Source: G963662655 sp963665015
Lineage (GTDB): Bacteria > Cloacimonadota > Cloacimonadia > Cloacimonadales > JAIOQZ01
Assembly (NCBI GenBank): GCA_963665015.2
Contig: CAXXSY010000004.1
Coordinates: 1,364,001-1,428,000 of the forward strand
Direction: 5' to 3'
Length of the DNA: 64,000 nucleotides
Below the pieces are notes generated by a model. The model was given only the letters and a program-made list of their open reading frames with translations, had not been told where the DNA came from and did no database searches. The position numbers were made by a program, and so were the translations under genes. This document shows positions 44,128-53,209 of the stretch, in pieces. Within the stretch, counting starts at the first letter, position 1. Each line of letters begins with the position of its first letter.

Positions 44128-45185
44128 TGAAACGCTTTCGCACATCGCGCACCGCGGCCGAGATTGCCCATCTGCTCCAGGGCGAGCTGAAAGGCGATCC
44201 GGCAAAGAAGCTTTTCAGTGTGTCGGCTCCGCATAACGCGGACGAAACCTCGATCTGCTTTCTGGAGAATCCGGACTTTCTGGAGGCTGCCAGGGCATCG
44301 AGTGCCGGCTTGCTGATGATCTCGCCAAACCTGTACGACGAGGGATTTCACGGACGGTCGTGCCTGATCGTTGAACGCCCCATGATGGCGTTCATGATGT
44401 TGGTTAGCGGCTGGCTGGAAGCTGAAAATCGCGATGCGGTGCGAGAGATTTCGGATAAAGCCGTCATCGCGGATTCTGCCACGATCGGCGACAAGGTCAG
44501 CATTGCACCGGGCGTGGTGATCGGCGAGAACACGATCGTCGGTGACGGGTGCGTCATCGGCGCCAACTGCGTGATTGGCGGGAACGTTAAGCTTGGACGC
44601 GATTGCAGGCTGTTTGCGAATGTATCGATCTATGACGACTGCACGCTCAAGGATCGCGTGATCCTGCACAGCGGCGTGGTGATCGGCGCGGACGGCTTCG
44701 GCTATGCGCTGATCGGCGGCAGGCAGGTCAAGATACCGCAAATTGGCGATGTGATCATCGAGGAAGATGTCGAGATCGGCGCAAACACATGCGTGGATCG
44801 CGCCACACTGGGCACGACGGTGATCGGTGCTCGCACCAAGCTGGACAATCTGGTTCAGATCGGGCACAATGTGACGATCGGCACCGACACTATCCTGTGT
44901 TCGCAGGTGGGTGTCGCCGGCAGCACCGAGATTGGCAGTCGTGTCTATCTGGCGGGTCAGGTCGGCGTCGCGGATCATCGCAAGATCGGAAACGACGTGA
45001 TGGTCGGCGCGCAATCTGGCATCGCCAAGGATATTCCGGATGGCTCGAAGCAGTTCGGTACTCCGGCGATCGATGACAAGCAGGAGAAGCGTGTTCTCCT
45101 GAGCCTGATAAAGCTTCCCGATTTCATGAAAGAGACACGCAAGGCATTAAAGAGGGTGAAAGACAAGAACGAGGATGAATCATGA
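44127..45185 (+). CDS. lpxD: UDP-3-O-(3-hydroxyacyl)glucosamine N-acyltransferase
   Basis: 352 aa. N-terminal uridine-binding domain (KRFRTSRTAAEIAHLLQGELKGDP), then hexapeptide beta-helix repeats (IGDKVSIAPGVVIGENTIVGDGCVIGANCVI) and GVVIGADGFGYALIGG...KIPQIGDVIIEEDVEIGANTCVDRATLG, which includes the catalytic His region's family pattern. Adds the third acyl chain in lipid A synthesis. Its start overlaps skp (TAATG) and its end overlaps lpxC (ATGA). Confidence 0.95.
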   Translation: MKRFRTSRTAAEIAHLLQGELKGDPAKKLFSVSAPHNADETSICFLENPDFLEAARASSAGLLMISPNLYDEGFHGRSCLIVERPMMAFMMLVSGWLEAENRDAVREISDKAVIADSATIGDKVSIAPGVVIGENTIVGDGCVIGANCVIGGNVKLGRDCRLFANVSIYDDCTLKDRVILHSGVVIGADGFGYALIGGRQVKIPQIGDVIIEEDVEIGANTCVDRATLGTTVIGARTKLDNLVQIGHNVTIGTDTILCSQVGVAGSTEIGSRVYLAGQVGVADHRKIGNDVMVGAQSGIAKDIPDGSKQFGTPAIDDKQEKRVLLSLIKLPDFMKETRKALKRVKDKNEDES

Positions 45186-46570
45186 GAGATTATCAGCACA
45201 CCATCGGCGGTGAGATAAGCTATACCGGCATCGGACTGCACTACGGCGAGATTTCGACCGTGACATTCAAACCCGCCGGCGAGGATGAAGGGATTGTCTT
45301 TATCCGTACCGACCTTCCGGGACAACCTGAAATCCCGGCAGATATCGACCACGTGATCGATATCTCGCGGGGGACGACCATCGGAATCAACAGCGCTTCC
45401 GTGGCGACAGTTGAGCACCTTCTGGCAGCGATCAGGGGTTGCGATCTGGACAACGTGCGCGTCGAGGTGAACGGACCCGAAGTTCCCGTTGCGGACGGCA
45501 GCGCGCTGCCTTTCATGAAGCTGTTGAACCAGGTGGGACACATTCGGCAGAACAGCCCGCGCGAGTACTTCGAATTCGATGAGCCGATTTCGTTTTCCGC
45601 TGCGGACGAGAATGTCGATGTGGTGATCGTGCCTTCCAACGAGCTCAAGGTGACCTTCATGGTCGAGTACGAGAGCAAGTACGTCGGAACGCAATACACC
45701 TGGCTGCCCTCGATGGACATCTTCGAGGAGCAGTTCGCACCCGCTCGTACCTTCTGCTTCCTGCACGAGATTCTCGCGCTCAAGGAAGCCGGTCTGATCA
45801 AGGGCGGTAGCCTCGAGAACGCGCTGGTGATCGCCGGCCCCGACATCTCGCAGGAGAAGATGGACAAGCTGAAAGACCTCTTTAACTACAAGGAAGTGAC
45901 CATCGGCAAGAGTGGCGTCCTCATGGATACGCCGCTGCGGTTCCACAACGAATTCGTGCGACATAAAGTGGTCGATCTGATCGGCGATATCGCGCTTCTG
46001 GGCCTGCCTATCAAGGGTCATATCCTCGCGGCGCGCAGCGGTCACAAGACCAACGTCGAGCTGGTCAAGAAGCTTCGCGGCATCCACAAGAAGCAGGAGA
46101 TGCAGAAGGCGTTCCAGGGTAAAAAACTCAAGGACGTCGTCTTCGATATCAACGCGATTCAGCGCATGCTGCCGCACCGTTATCCGTTCCTGCTGGTTGA
46201 CAAGATCATCGAGTTCGAGACCGGTAAACGCATCGTCGGGATCAAGAACGTCACCATCAACGAGCCCTTTTTCCAGGGGCATTTCCCCGGGCATCCCGTC
46301 ATGCCGGGCGTTTTGATTGTCGAGGCGATGGCGCAGACCGGCGGCATCATGATCCTCAACGAGTACGAGGATCCCGAGAATTACGTCGCCTATTTCGCCT
46401 CCATCGACAACGTCAAATTCCGCAAACCTGTCATGCCGGGCGATACGCTGCGGTTCGAATTGCAGATTCTGTCGCTGAAGCGGACGCTGGTCAAGATGCA
46501 CGGCGACGCGTATGTGAACGATCAGAAAGTATGCGAAGGCGATTTCCTCGCCAAACTAATGAAGAAATAG
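45182..46570 (+). CDS. lpxC/fabZ: Bifunctional LpxC deacetylase / FabZ dehydratase
   Basis: 462 aa fusion. LpxC (1-305): QHTIGGEISYTGIGLHYGE, the zinc-site VEHLLAAIRG, DGSALPF and HKVVDLIGDIALLG with the further zinc ligands. FabZ (about 315-462): AIQRMLPHRYPFLLVDKI, GHFPGHPVMPGVLIVEAMAQTG. LpxC performs the committed lipid A step; FabZ dehydrates 3-hydroxyacyl-ACP, the acyl donor pool that LpxA and LpxD share. The fusion is established in Bacteroidota and related lineages and is a useful lineage marker here. Confidence 0.95.
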   Translation: MRDYQHTIGGEISYTGIGLHYGEISTVTFKPAGEDEGIVFIRTDLPGQPEIPADIDHVIDISRGTTIGINSASVATVEHLLAAIRGCDLDNVRVEVNGPEVPVADGSALPFMKLLNQVGHIRQNSPREYFEFDEPISFSAADENVDVVIVPSNELKVTFMVEYESKYVGTQYTWLPSMDIFEEQFAPARTFCFLHEILALKEAGLIKGGSLENALVIAGPDISQEKMDKLKDLFNYKEVTIGKSGVLMDTPLRFHNEFVRHKVVDLIGDIALLGLPIKGHILAARSGHKTNVELVKKLRGIHKKQEMQKAFQGKKLKDVVFDINAIQRMLPHRYPFLLVDKIIEFETGKRIVGIKNVTINEPFFQGHFPGHPVMPGVLIVEAMAQTGGIMILNEYEDPENYVAYFASIDNVKFRKPVMPGDTLRFELQILSLKRTLVKMHGDAYVNDQKVCEGDFLAKLMKK

Positions 46571-46579
46571 AGGTTTCCA

Positions 46580-47362
46580 ATGGTACATCCAACAGCGATT
46601 GTCCACCCGAACGCCAGGATTGGCGAGAATGTCAAGATCGGTCCCTACTGCATCGTCGGTGAGAATGTCAGCATCGGCGACGGTTGCGAGTTGGTCTCCA
46701 ATGTCGTGATCGACGGTCATACCGAGATCGGCACGAACAACAGATTTTTCCATTCTGCCGTGATCGGTACCGACCCGCAGGACCTGAAGTTCAAGAACGA
46801 ACCGACCCGACTCATCATCGGCAACGACAACACGTTTCGCGAATTCGTGACCGTGAACAAGAGCGCCACCATGGATGAACCGGTGACGGTGGGCGACAAC
46901 AACCTGCTCATGGCGTACGCGCATGTTGCGCACAATTGCCACGTGGGCAGCAGCGTCATCATCGCCAACGCGGTGAATCTCGCCGGGCACATCACGATTC
47001 AGGACTTCGTTACCATCGGCGGCATGACCGCGGTGCATCAGTTCGTGCAGATCGGCGCGTATTCATTCGTGGGCGGAAAATCCGGCGTCAAGATGGACGT
47101 GCCGCCCTACACGCGCGGCGAGGACATGCCCTATCGGCTATCCGGTCTCAACACCGTCGGATTGCAGCGCAAGGGATTTTCGACCGAGCAGATCAACGCC
47201 ATCAAGGATATCTACGACCTCTTCTATCGCTCGGGTTTGAATCGTGGAGACGCGCTCCAGAAGGCTCTGGAGATCGAGAACCCGACCGAGGAACAGAGGC
47301 GTTTTATCGAGTTCGCGCAAAACTCAAATCGCGGTCTTTGCCGCGCAAGACGCAGTTCGTAA
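46580..47362 (+). CDS. lpxA: UDP-N-acetylglucosamine acyltransferase
   Basis: 260 aa. Hexapeptide beta-helix from the start (MVHPTAIVHPNARIGENVKIGPYCIVG), the LpxA catalytic His region LLMAYAHVAHNCHVG, GGMTAVHQFVQIG and the helical C-terminal domain (GLNTVGLQRKGFS). Adds the first acyl chain to UDP-GlcNAc. It is the last gene of the skp-lpxD-lpxC/fabZ-lpxA block; a large perfect inverted repeat begins 11 nt after its stop. Confidence 0.95.
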   Translation: MVHPTAIVHPNARIGENVKIGPYCIVGENVSIGDGCELVSNVVIDGHTEIGTNNRFFHSAVIGTDPQDLKFKNEPTRLIIGNDNTFREFVTVNKSATMDEPVTVGDNNLLMAYAHVAHNCHVGSSVIIANAVNLAGHITIQDFVTIGGMTAVHQFVQIGAYSFVGGKSGVKMDVPPYTRGEDMPYRLSGLNTVGLQRKGFSTEQINAIKDIYDLFYRSGLNRGDALQKALEIENPTEEQRRFIEFAQNSNRGLCRARRSS

Positions 47363-47373
47363 GTTTTATTGTA

Positions 47374-47466
47374 GGGGCAGACCTCTGTGTCTTCCCGTTG
47401 CTTTAGAGATGCGGACGGGGACGTCCGCGTTCCATTGGGGAACGGGAAGACACAGAGGTCTGCCCC
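47374..47466. repeat. Perfect 26-bp inverted repeat around a family B hairpin (possible bidirectional terminator)
   Basis: The left arm 47374-47399 (starts GGGGCAGACCTCTG) is the exact reverse complement of the right arm 47441-47466. The 41-nt loop holds the family B palindrome GCGGACGGGGACGTCCGC (47411-47428). It fills the gap between the convergent lpxA and yprB-like genes and abuts the yprB stop codon. Single arms (family E) occur near 6175 and 12600. No T-run follows either arm, so a classical Rho-independent terminator is not shown. Confidence 0.75.
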
Positions 47467-48630
47467 CTATATCGTATTGACCATTTCAAGCTTTTTCTCC
47501 AAGCGACGCAATCTCTTCGCATGCCGCTCCGGATCGCGTTCGAATAGCGTCTCGGCGTAGCGAATGGCCTTTTCGTAATCCTTCTCTTTATGCTCGTAAA
47601 ACTTTGCAAGCTCCAGCATCGCGTATTCGGCGTCGCACTCTTCAATCCAGATCGATACCGCTCTCGAAAAATCTCCTGCTCGTTTGCAGAGCATGGACAG
47701 GCGCGGTTTCAAGCCTTCGGTCGGCTCGGTGATGCGTTCGTACTGATCGCGTGCCCGATCGAATTCGCCGATATGCTCGTAGAATTTACCCAATTCGAAT
47801 CGATCCAGCACCTTTTCCGCATACGTTTCCGGATGTTCGAGTATTCCGGCGATAAGCTGCTGGAATGCCGCCAGACTGACGATGTCCTCTCGATTGTGGT
47901 AGAGGACACCTTCGAAGAACTCGGTGTCGCGCGTCTTGAGGAAGTCGAAGTAGAGCTGTGGGATCATGTAGCCCGGGATGTCGCTCTCCGACCGGATGAT
48001 GCCGAGGATGTAGTACTCGAGCGCGCTGAGCTGGCAGGTGTCGGAACGGTTTTTCCACAATCGTCGCGCGGGGTGCAGGAGGTCGTAGTGTTGCATGCAG
48101 TCGAAAGGCGAGGGGAATTCGCAGATGATGAACCGGCTCTCCAGCAGCGGGATGTCGAACGACTTGCCGTTGAACGACACGGTGGCCTGGGCATCGCGGA
48201 ATTCGTCGTCCAATGCCTCGATCAGGCAGAGCTCCTCACCCGGGTCCGCCATCACGTATTGCCTGAGAAAGAAGCCGTCCGCGGTATAGCGCCCGACGCC
48301 TACCATGAACGCGTAGGTGCCGGTTCCGCCTGCCAGACCGGTCGTTTCGGTATCGATATAGACGACTTTGCGCGGCTCGATCGGTTCGTCAATCCGGGCG
48401 TAGCGATCCAGCAGCGCGGTGCTCTCGGGATATCGGATGGGGGAGAGCCAGCCGTGCGCATAGTCTTTCGGAATCAGTGTCTCGCGCACGAAGATGCTGC
48501 CGCCTGGCGTCTCGATGTACCGGCCTTCCAGGTGGTCGCCCAGACGGAAGGTACCCGGCTTGGGCTCGGGCTTCTCTCTCGGCGTCAGTTTCAGACCCAG
48601 CAGCTTCAGTTTGTTCTTGATTTCGCTCAT
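47467..48630 (-). CDS. YprB-like RNase H-fold exonuclease with TPR tail
   Basis: 387 aa. The ribonuclease H-like/DEDD core is clear: VVYIDTETTGLAGGTGTYAF (first acidic pair), VSFNGKSFDIPLLESRF, HYDLLHPARRLWK, and DIPGYMIPQLYFDFL...HNREDIVSLAAF. About 300-387 is TPR-like. It probably degrades single-stranded nucleic acid; the exact substrate is unknown. The frame is open for 117 more codons upstream, but those codons only read through the A/B tandem repeats; the first ATG outside the repeats gives MSEIKNKLKLLGLK. Confidence 0.85.
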   Translation of the reverse strand: MSEIKNKLKLLGLKLTPREKPEPKPGTFRLGDHLEGRYIETPGGSIFVRETLIPKDYAHGWLSPIRYPESTALLDRYARIDEPIEPRKVVYIDTETTGLAGGTGTYAFMVGVGRYTADGFFLRQYVMADPGEELCLIEALDDEFRDAQATVSFNGKSFDIPLLESRFIICEFPSPFDCMQHYDLLHPARRLWKNRSDTCQLSALEYYILGIIRSESDIPGYMIPQLYFDFLKTRDTEFFEGVLYHNREDIVSLAAFQQLIAGILEHPETYAEKVLDRFELGKFYEHIGEFDRARDQYERITEPTEGLKPRLSMLCKRAGDFSRAVSIWIEECDAEYAMLELAKFYEHKEKDYEKAIRYAETLFERDPERHAKRLRRLEKKLEMVNTI

Positions 48631-48691
48631 CGTTGTTACCCGGGACGAATTGTGCGAAGCGGCTCGGATTTGTCGAGATTTCCGTTTTCCC

Positions 48692-48978
48692 CGTGCCGCC
48701 GAGCTCCAGCTCTGCACCTCTCCCGGAACGCGGACGTCCTCGTCCGCATCTCCTTTGGACCGCCGAGCTCCAGTTCGGCACCTCTCCCGGAACGCGGACG
48801 TCCTCGTCCGCATCTCCTTTGGACCGCCGAGCTCCAGCTCTGCACTTCTCCCGGAACGCGGACGTCCTCGTCCGCATCTCCTTTGGACCGCCGAGCTCCA
48901 GTTCGGCACCTCTCCCGGAACGCGGACGTCCTCGTCCGCATCTCCTTTAGACCGCCGAGCTCCAGCTCGGCATTCCCT
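48692..48978. repeat. Tandem array of 64-bp units alternating family A and family B palindromes
   Basis: Five family A copies (GCCGAGCTCCAGCTCGGC or single-base variants) alternate with four family B copies (GCGGACGTCCTCGTCCGC). The period is exactly 64 bp, judged by CCCGG at 48722, 48786, 48850 and 48914. Spacers ('acctctcccggaac', 'atctcctttggacc') are almost invariant. It lies directly upstream of the yprB-like gene. It is not a CRISPR array: there are no unique spacers. Confidence 0.9.
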
Positions 48979-48984
48979 CATCTT

Positions 48985-49195
48985 TCGTAGCGCGTGACCT
49001 CCGGGCGCGCCTCTCTTTGCTTTTGTCCGAATCAGATTTTCAAGATGAACAGGATTCGCGGGATGGAGAAGGAGAATGCCACGCTGGAGCTTGGCGATCC
49101 AGGGGAGGGTTATGAAAAAGCCCAGAACTCGCGCCCTGGGCTAACATACATATTACATCTGCCGTTCCTTCTCCCGCTTGTGGGAGAAGGACAGG
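48985..49195. repeat. Gene-free gap with families D and G and a 9-bp hairpin
   Basis: Family D, GCGCG variant (48990-49010), is followed by a family G stretch ('cagattttcaagatgaacag', about 49030-49055). A single hairpin CCTTCTCCC-gcttgt-GGGAGAAGG (about 49168-49191) lies at the 3' side of the beta-helix gene, where it could end or stabilise that transcript. No coding sequence is supported here. Confidence 0.65.
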
Positions 49196-49205
49196 ATGAG
49201 GGTCT

Positions 49206-52200
49206 CTATCTCGACCAGCGATATTCCAAATCTTCCACGATGATATAGTAGAAGTAGTTCTGGGAAGGATCGATATCGGTGTCGGTGTATTCGTTGGTTG
49301 GGGAGGTGCCGATCTCGACGAATCCGGAATAGGGCAGTTGCGAGCGGAAGACGTGGTAGAGGTCGGCGCCCGGAACGGTTTCCCACGTGAAGAGCAGGTT
49401 GTTGCCGGTCGGTTCGATCTCCAGGGTCGCCGGTGTACGCGGTCCCGCGTTCTCATCGACGTAGAAGCGATAGACCGCGCTGGTTCTTGTTATCCCGTAC
49501 GAGTCTCGCGCGACGACCTTCCAGTAATAGAGGTTGCCCGGACGCAGGAAGGGTGAATAGACGTGTGTTTCGGTAACATCGATCGAATCGGGATCGCTGA
49601 ACGCGGCGGTCGAATCGAGCAGAACGGTGTATTCGACGCTGTCGCCCGGATCGGGATCGGTTGCCGCTTCCCACTGGAACAGGGTGCTTGTCAGCTCGAT
49701 CGTTTCCTGATTGGCAGGGGAGACCAGGCTGAATGCATTCGGCGGATCGATCACGAAAGTGGTGAACGACCAATTGTTCTGGTTCGAGTTCGTCTCATGA
49801 CCCTGGTTGTCGAAGGCGACGACTCTCCACCAGTACTCGGAATCGTCGTCAAGCAGATCGCCGGTGATGCGGTAGGTGCTCGCGCCGATGTTATCGACGG
49901 TCAGGACGGTCCTTGTGAGCTCCGGTGTGTCGCGGATTTCAAGTCTGTAGAGCACGGAGTCGCCCGGCGTGGGATCGATGGCGGCATTCCAGTTGAAGAG
50001 GATATCGAGACGGTCGCAGACGTCCTCGTTGGCGGGGGATAGCAGGTCGAAGTTACTGGGCGCTTCGGTGAGGGGCGTCGTGAGCCAGGGATCGTAGAGG
50101 ACGTGGTCGGACACACTGTCGCCAGTGCGTGAGGTGGTGGGTCCGTCGGCGGATCCCCACCAGTTGTACGTCGCATCGACATCGATACCTGTGGAAGTGT
50201 TGTTGACGCCGTAGAGCGTGTTGTCCATGATCGCGTTGGCGTTCCCGGTAGCTCCACCGATGAGCGGATTGCCATTCGATTCGCAATGGATACCGATCTG
50301 ATTGTTGGCGATATAGCTGTTGGTTATCGTGGGCGTGGCATTGCCGCCGTAGCAGCGGATACCGTAGTATAAAGATTGGTGCAGCGAGCATCCGTTCACG
50401 ATCCCTGGTGTGTCGTAAAACTGGACGTTCGCCTGATTGGCGCCGCCGTACTCGACGAGGCAGTTTTCGAGAATACAGTTGTCATCGTCGGCATGCCGGC
50501 AGAACGTTATTCCATTCCAGTAGCCGGGTGTCGGTTCCAGCGCGGTAAAGGTTACCCCGTTGGCGATTAACCCCCCAAGGTAGGTCGAGCCTGTTTGATG
50601 CCCGATGCTGAGTTGGACACCCTCGCAGAATGTCAGTACACATCCGCTCGATACCGTCAGGATCGGATGCCCGACAGGATCATAGACATAGATATTGCCT
50701 GTGATCTCGAAAGGTATTCCCTGATTGCTCCAGGTGCACGATTCTTCGATAATGTTACCCAGCACATGAATCCGGTTGGTGCCGTTGTCGATGTACTGGT
50801 TTCCCGATTGGAGGGAATGAACGCTCGATGCGTAGAGGGTTACGGGATAACTGCCGTTGTTTGTGAACGTGCAGTCGGCGATTTCGGGCATGCAACCTTC
50901 GTTCATGCGGATTCCGTACTGGTCGTTGTTCCGGAAGGTGCAATCGGTGATTGTGGGGGCTGAGCTTTTCAGATACACGGCGGTTTGATTGCTTCCTCCA
51001 GCGTATTCGAAGGTACAATGATCCAGGACGCACTGTTCGTCAATCGAGTAGCGATTGAACACGATCCCGTTGGTTCGCTGTGTATTGTCGATGCTGGTGA
51101 AGAGGACATCGTGGGCTGCAATCGATCCCGGGTAGGTGCCGGACGTCGAGTGCCCGATGGTCAGGGAACTGCCGTCCGCCATCTGAATTTCGCATCCGGG
51201 CTGAATCTCCAGATGCGGTGAGGATGTGCTGTAGATGCTCGAGTTTCCGGTGATCCGATAGGGTACGCCGCAATCGGACCAGACGGCGCTATTCCCGATC
51301 GTTCCACTACGAACCTCGACGGCATCGATTCCATTGCCCGTAAAGTTGTTGTCGTTTCCGAGACACCCGATATTTTCGATACTCATGGAGAGAGGAAATC
51401 CACTGCAATCGGCTACGTGGTTTCCGGATATCAACGGTTCGGAATTGTCTTCGACAAAGATGCCGTCGCCCTGTGTGTCGATAATGTCGCAACCGGTGAT
51501 GGTGAGGTTGCATCGGTTGACTCGTATGGCTCGATTGTTACTGTAGCCGGCGTACCGAATCGTGCATCCATTCAGGATCGATTCGTCCGATCCGTAGTTG
51601 TTGAATGCCAGTCCGGTCCATGTTCCCGGGGTCTCGGTCTGACCGGTGAATGTCACGCCGTTCGCGACCAGCTTTCCGTAGTAAGATGAACTGGTCGTGT
51701 GCCCGATGGTCAGATTCTTCCCTGTGTCGAACTGGATTTCGGTTCCATACTGGATGGTAAGGGTGGGGCTTTCGGTACCCTGGATGGCGAGGTTGTTGAG
51801 CGCTTTGAATGGAATCCCCTGATCGCGCATATAGACATCCCGGTTGATCGTATCATTTGGCAACTCGATGCGATTGTCGGCATTGTTCAGATAGGTGTTG
51901 CCTGTTCCGATGCCGCTCAGGTCGTTTGGGTAGATATTCATCGGCACATCGCAATGGCTGATTTCGGTGTTGTTCATGGTCACATCGGAGCCGAGGTAAG
52001 CCTGAACGCCATAGCCGCTTGAATTCGTGATCACGCATTGCTCGATCGTCACGAGTGATGCCTGTACGAAAACCTCGACACCCCAGGAATATCCGCCGTC
52101 CCGAATGGTGCAATTCGTAAGCGTGTTGTCATAGCTGTAATTCTTGAAGACGATGCCGTACCATTCTCCCGCCGTGCCGGTCAATCCGCGGAATGTCACG

Positions 52201-53042
52201 CCCTCGGCATGAAGACATCCGGCGTAAGCGTCTGATGAGCCGTGCCCGATCTGTAAATATCGATTGGTGTTGAACACCAGTTCGCATCCGGGCTGGATGG
52301 TGAAGGGCGTATCGTCGTAATAGAGTAGAACGTTGTCGTTGATGTAGTAGGGGATACCCGGATTGGCCCAGGTCTGGGCTGTATCGATGGTGCCGTCGAA
52401 GACCCGGATCATCTGGATGGCGTTGTTCGTGAATGTGTTGGTGCTTCCCACAAGATCGACGAAATTGATTGCGATATTCAGCGGATAGCTTCCGCAGTTG
52501 TCGAAGGTACAGTTGGTGAAGGTCGCACTCTGATCGGCGCTGGTGTTATCGAGCCCGATGTTGTTGCAGTCGGAAAAGGTGCATGAATTGAAGTCCGGGC
52601 TGCATCGATTCACGATAATCATGGAATTCGGGCCGGTTCCGCCGTACTCGAAGTGCGCGTGATCGATCTGCGTGTGTTCTTCGAGGATGAAGTTGTTAAA
52701 CCGGATAAACGCCCAGTCGCCCGACTGGGGATCGACTTCGGTGGAGGTGAATACAACCGGCTGTGCAGAGGTTCCCTGAACGCGGAGGCCACCCGCGTAG
52801 GAGTCGGTGTTGTTGTAGCCGACGGTGATATAGCGACTCGGCTCGATTCGGACTTCCACGCCGGCTTCGATGGTCAGAAGCGGCTGGGCGGATCCGTATA
52901 TCGAGATATTGGCTGCGATAATGTATGGAGAACCGGCGAGTGTCCATGTTTCATTGGCTGTGATGTTCGTATTGACAATTGTTTCTGCCCCAAGACAGGT
53001 TACAAGGATGATCAGCATAAGCAAAGTAGTAACGTATCTCAT
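49206..53042 (-). CDS. Secreted right-handed beta-helix protein with FN3-like C-terminal domains
   Basis: 1278 aa. Signal peptide MRYVTTLLMLIILVTCLGAE, then about 950 residues of parallel beta-helix repeats. Four or more copies of a block start with 'TIEAGVEVRIEPSRYITVGYNN' or 'LTIQPGCE..', continue with 'G.LhA.GVTFTg' and 'NCTIRDGGY', and recur roughly every 200 residues. The C-terminal 300 residues hold three fibronectin-III-like domains (FNWNAAIDPTPGDSVLYRLEI, FQWEAATDPDPGDSVEY, FTWETVPGADLYHVFRS). The chosen ATG follows GGAGAT. No recognisable type IX sorting tail is seen. Likely an extracellular or surface adhesin or polysaccharide-binding protein; function not known. Confidence 0.8.
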   Translation of the reverse strand: MRYVTTLLMLIILVTCLGAETIVNTNITANETWTLAGSPYIIAANISIYGSAQPLLTIEAGVEVRIEPSRYITVGYNNTDSYAGGLRVQGTSAQPVVFTSTEVDPQSGDWAFIRFNNFILEEHTQIDHAHFEYGGTGPNSMIIVNRCSPDFNSCTFSDCNNIGLDNTSADQSATFTNCTFDNCGSYPLNIAINFVDLVGSTNTFTNNAIQMIRVFDGTIDTAQTWANPGIPYYINDNVLLYYDDTPFTIQPGCELVFNTNRYLQIGHGSSDAYAGCLHAEGVTFRGLTGTAGEWYGIVFKNYSYDNTLTNCTIRDGGYSWGVEVFVQASLVTIEQCVITNSSGYGVQAYLGSDVTMNNTEISHCDVPMNIYPNDLSGIGTGNTYLNNADNRIELPNDTINRDVYMRDQGIPFKALNNLAIQGTESPTLTIQYGTEIQFDTGKNLTIGHTTSSSYYGKLVANGVTFTGQTETPGTWTGLAFNNYGSDESILNGCTIRYAGYSNNRAIRVNRCNLTITGCDIIDTQGDGIFVEDNSEPLISGNHVADCSGFPLSMSIENIGCLGNDNNFTGNGIDAVEVRSGTIGNSAVWSDCGVPYRITGNSSIYSTSSPHLEIQPGCEIQMADGSSLTIGHSTSGTYPGSIAAHDVLFTSIDNTQRTNGIVFNRYSIDEQCVLDHCTFEYAGGSNQTAVYLKSSAPTITDCTFRNNDQYGIRMNEGCMPEIADCTFTNNGSYPVTLYASSVHSLQSGNQYIDNGTNRIHVLGNIIEESCTWSNQGIPFEITGNIYVYDPVGHPILTVSSGCVLTFCEGVQLSIGHQTGSTYLGGLIANGVTFTALEPTPGYWNGITFCRHADDDNCILENCLVEYGGANQANVQFYDTPGIVNGCSLHQSLYYGIRCYGGNATPTITNSYIANNQIGIHCESNGNPLIGGATGNANAIMDNTLYGVNNTSTGIDVDATYNWWGSADGPTTSRTGDSVSDHVLYDPWLTTPLTEAPSNFDLLSPANEDVCDRLDILFNWNAAIDPTPGDSVLYRLEIRDTPELTRTVLTVDNIGASTYRITGDLLDDDSEYWWRVVAFDNQGHETNSNQNNWSFTTFVIDPPNAFSLVSPANQETIELTSTLFQWEAATDPDPGDSVEYTVLLDSTAAFSDPDSIDVTETHVYSPFLRPGNLYYWKVVARDSYGITRTSAVYRFYVDENAGPRTPATLEIEPTGNNLLFTWETVPGADLYHVFRSQLPYSGFVEIGTSPTNEYTDTDIDPSQNYFYYIIVEDLEYRWSR

Positions 53043-53209
53043 TGTATCTCCTTTGAATTCATTCACTGAAAAACACAGTCCCCCATATTATTTGCAATAT
53101 TTCATTTATGTCAATTCATTTCATCATGTTAACTGAACAAAGGGCGTTTTCATGCTTGACGTCTGTATGAAAGTTTCGACAAATGACTCTCTAAATTTGC
53201 GAGGTTCGT

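Noticed and set aside
44975..46501. 508-aa ORF antisense to lpxC/fabZ
   Set aside because: lpxC/fabZ is unmistakable on the plus strand; the antisense frame mirrors its codon bias.
48633..48997. ORFs on both strands with repeated peptides
   Set aside because: Entirely translated tandem repeats; the period of 64 bp is not a multiple of three, so peptide phase changes each unit.
49206..49300. Type IX secretion sorting signal at the end of the beta-helix protein
   Set aside because: The C terminus lacks the expected domain pattern and conserved end residues.
53090..53209. Fluoride riboswitch upstream of crcB
   Set aside because: The conserved riboswitch core could not be found in the 120 bp upstream of the start.
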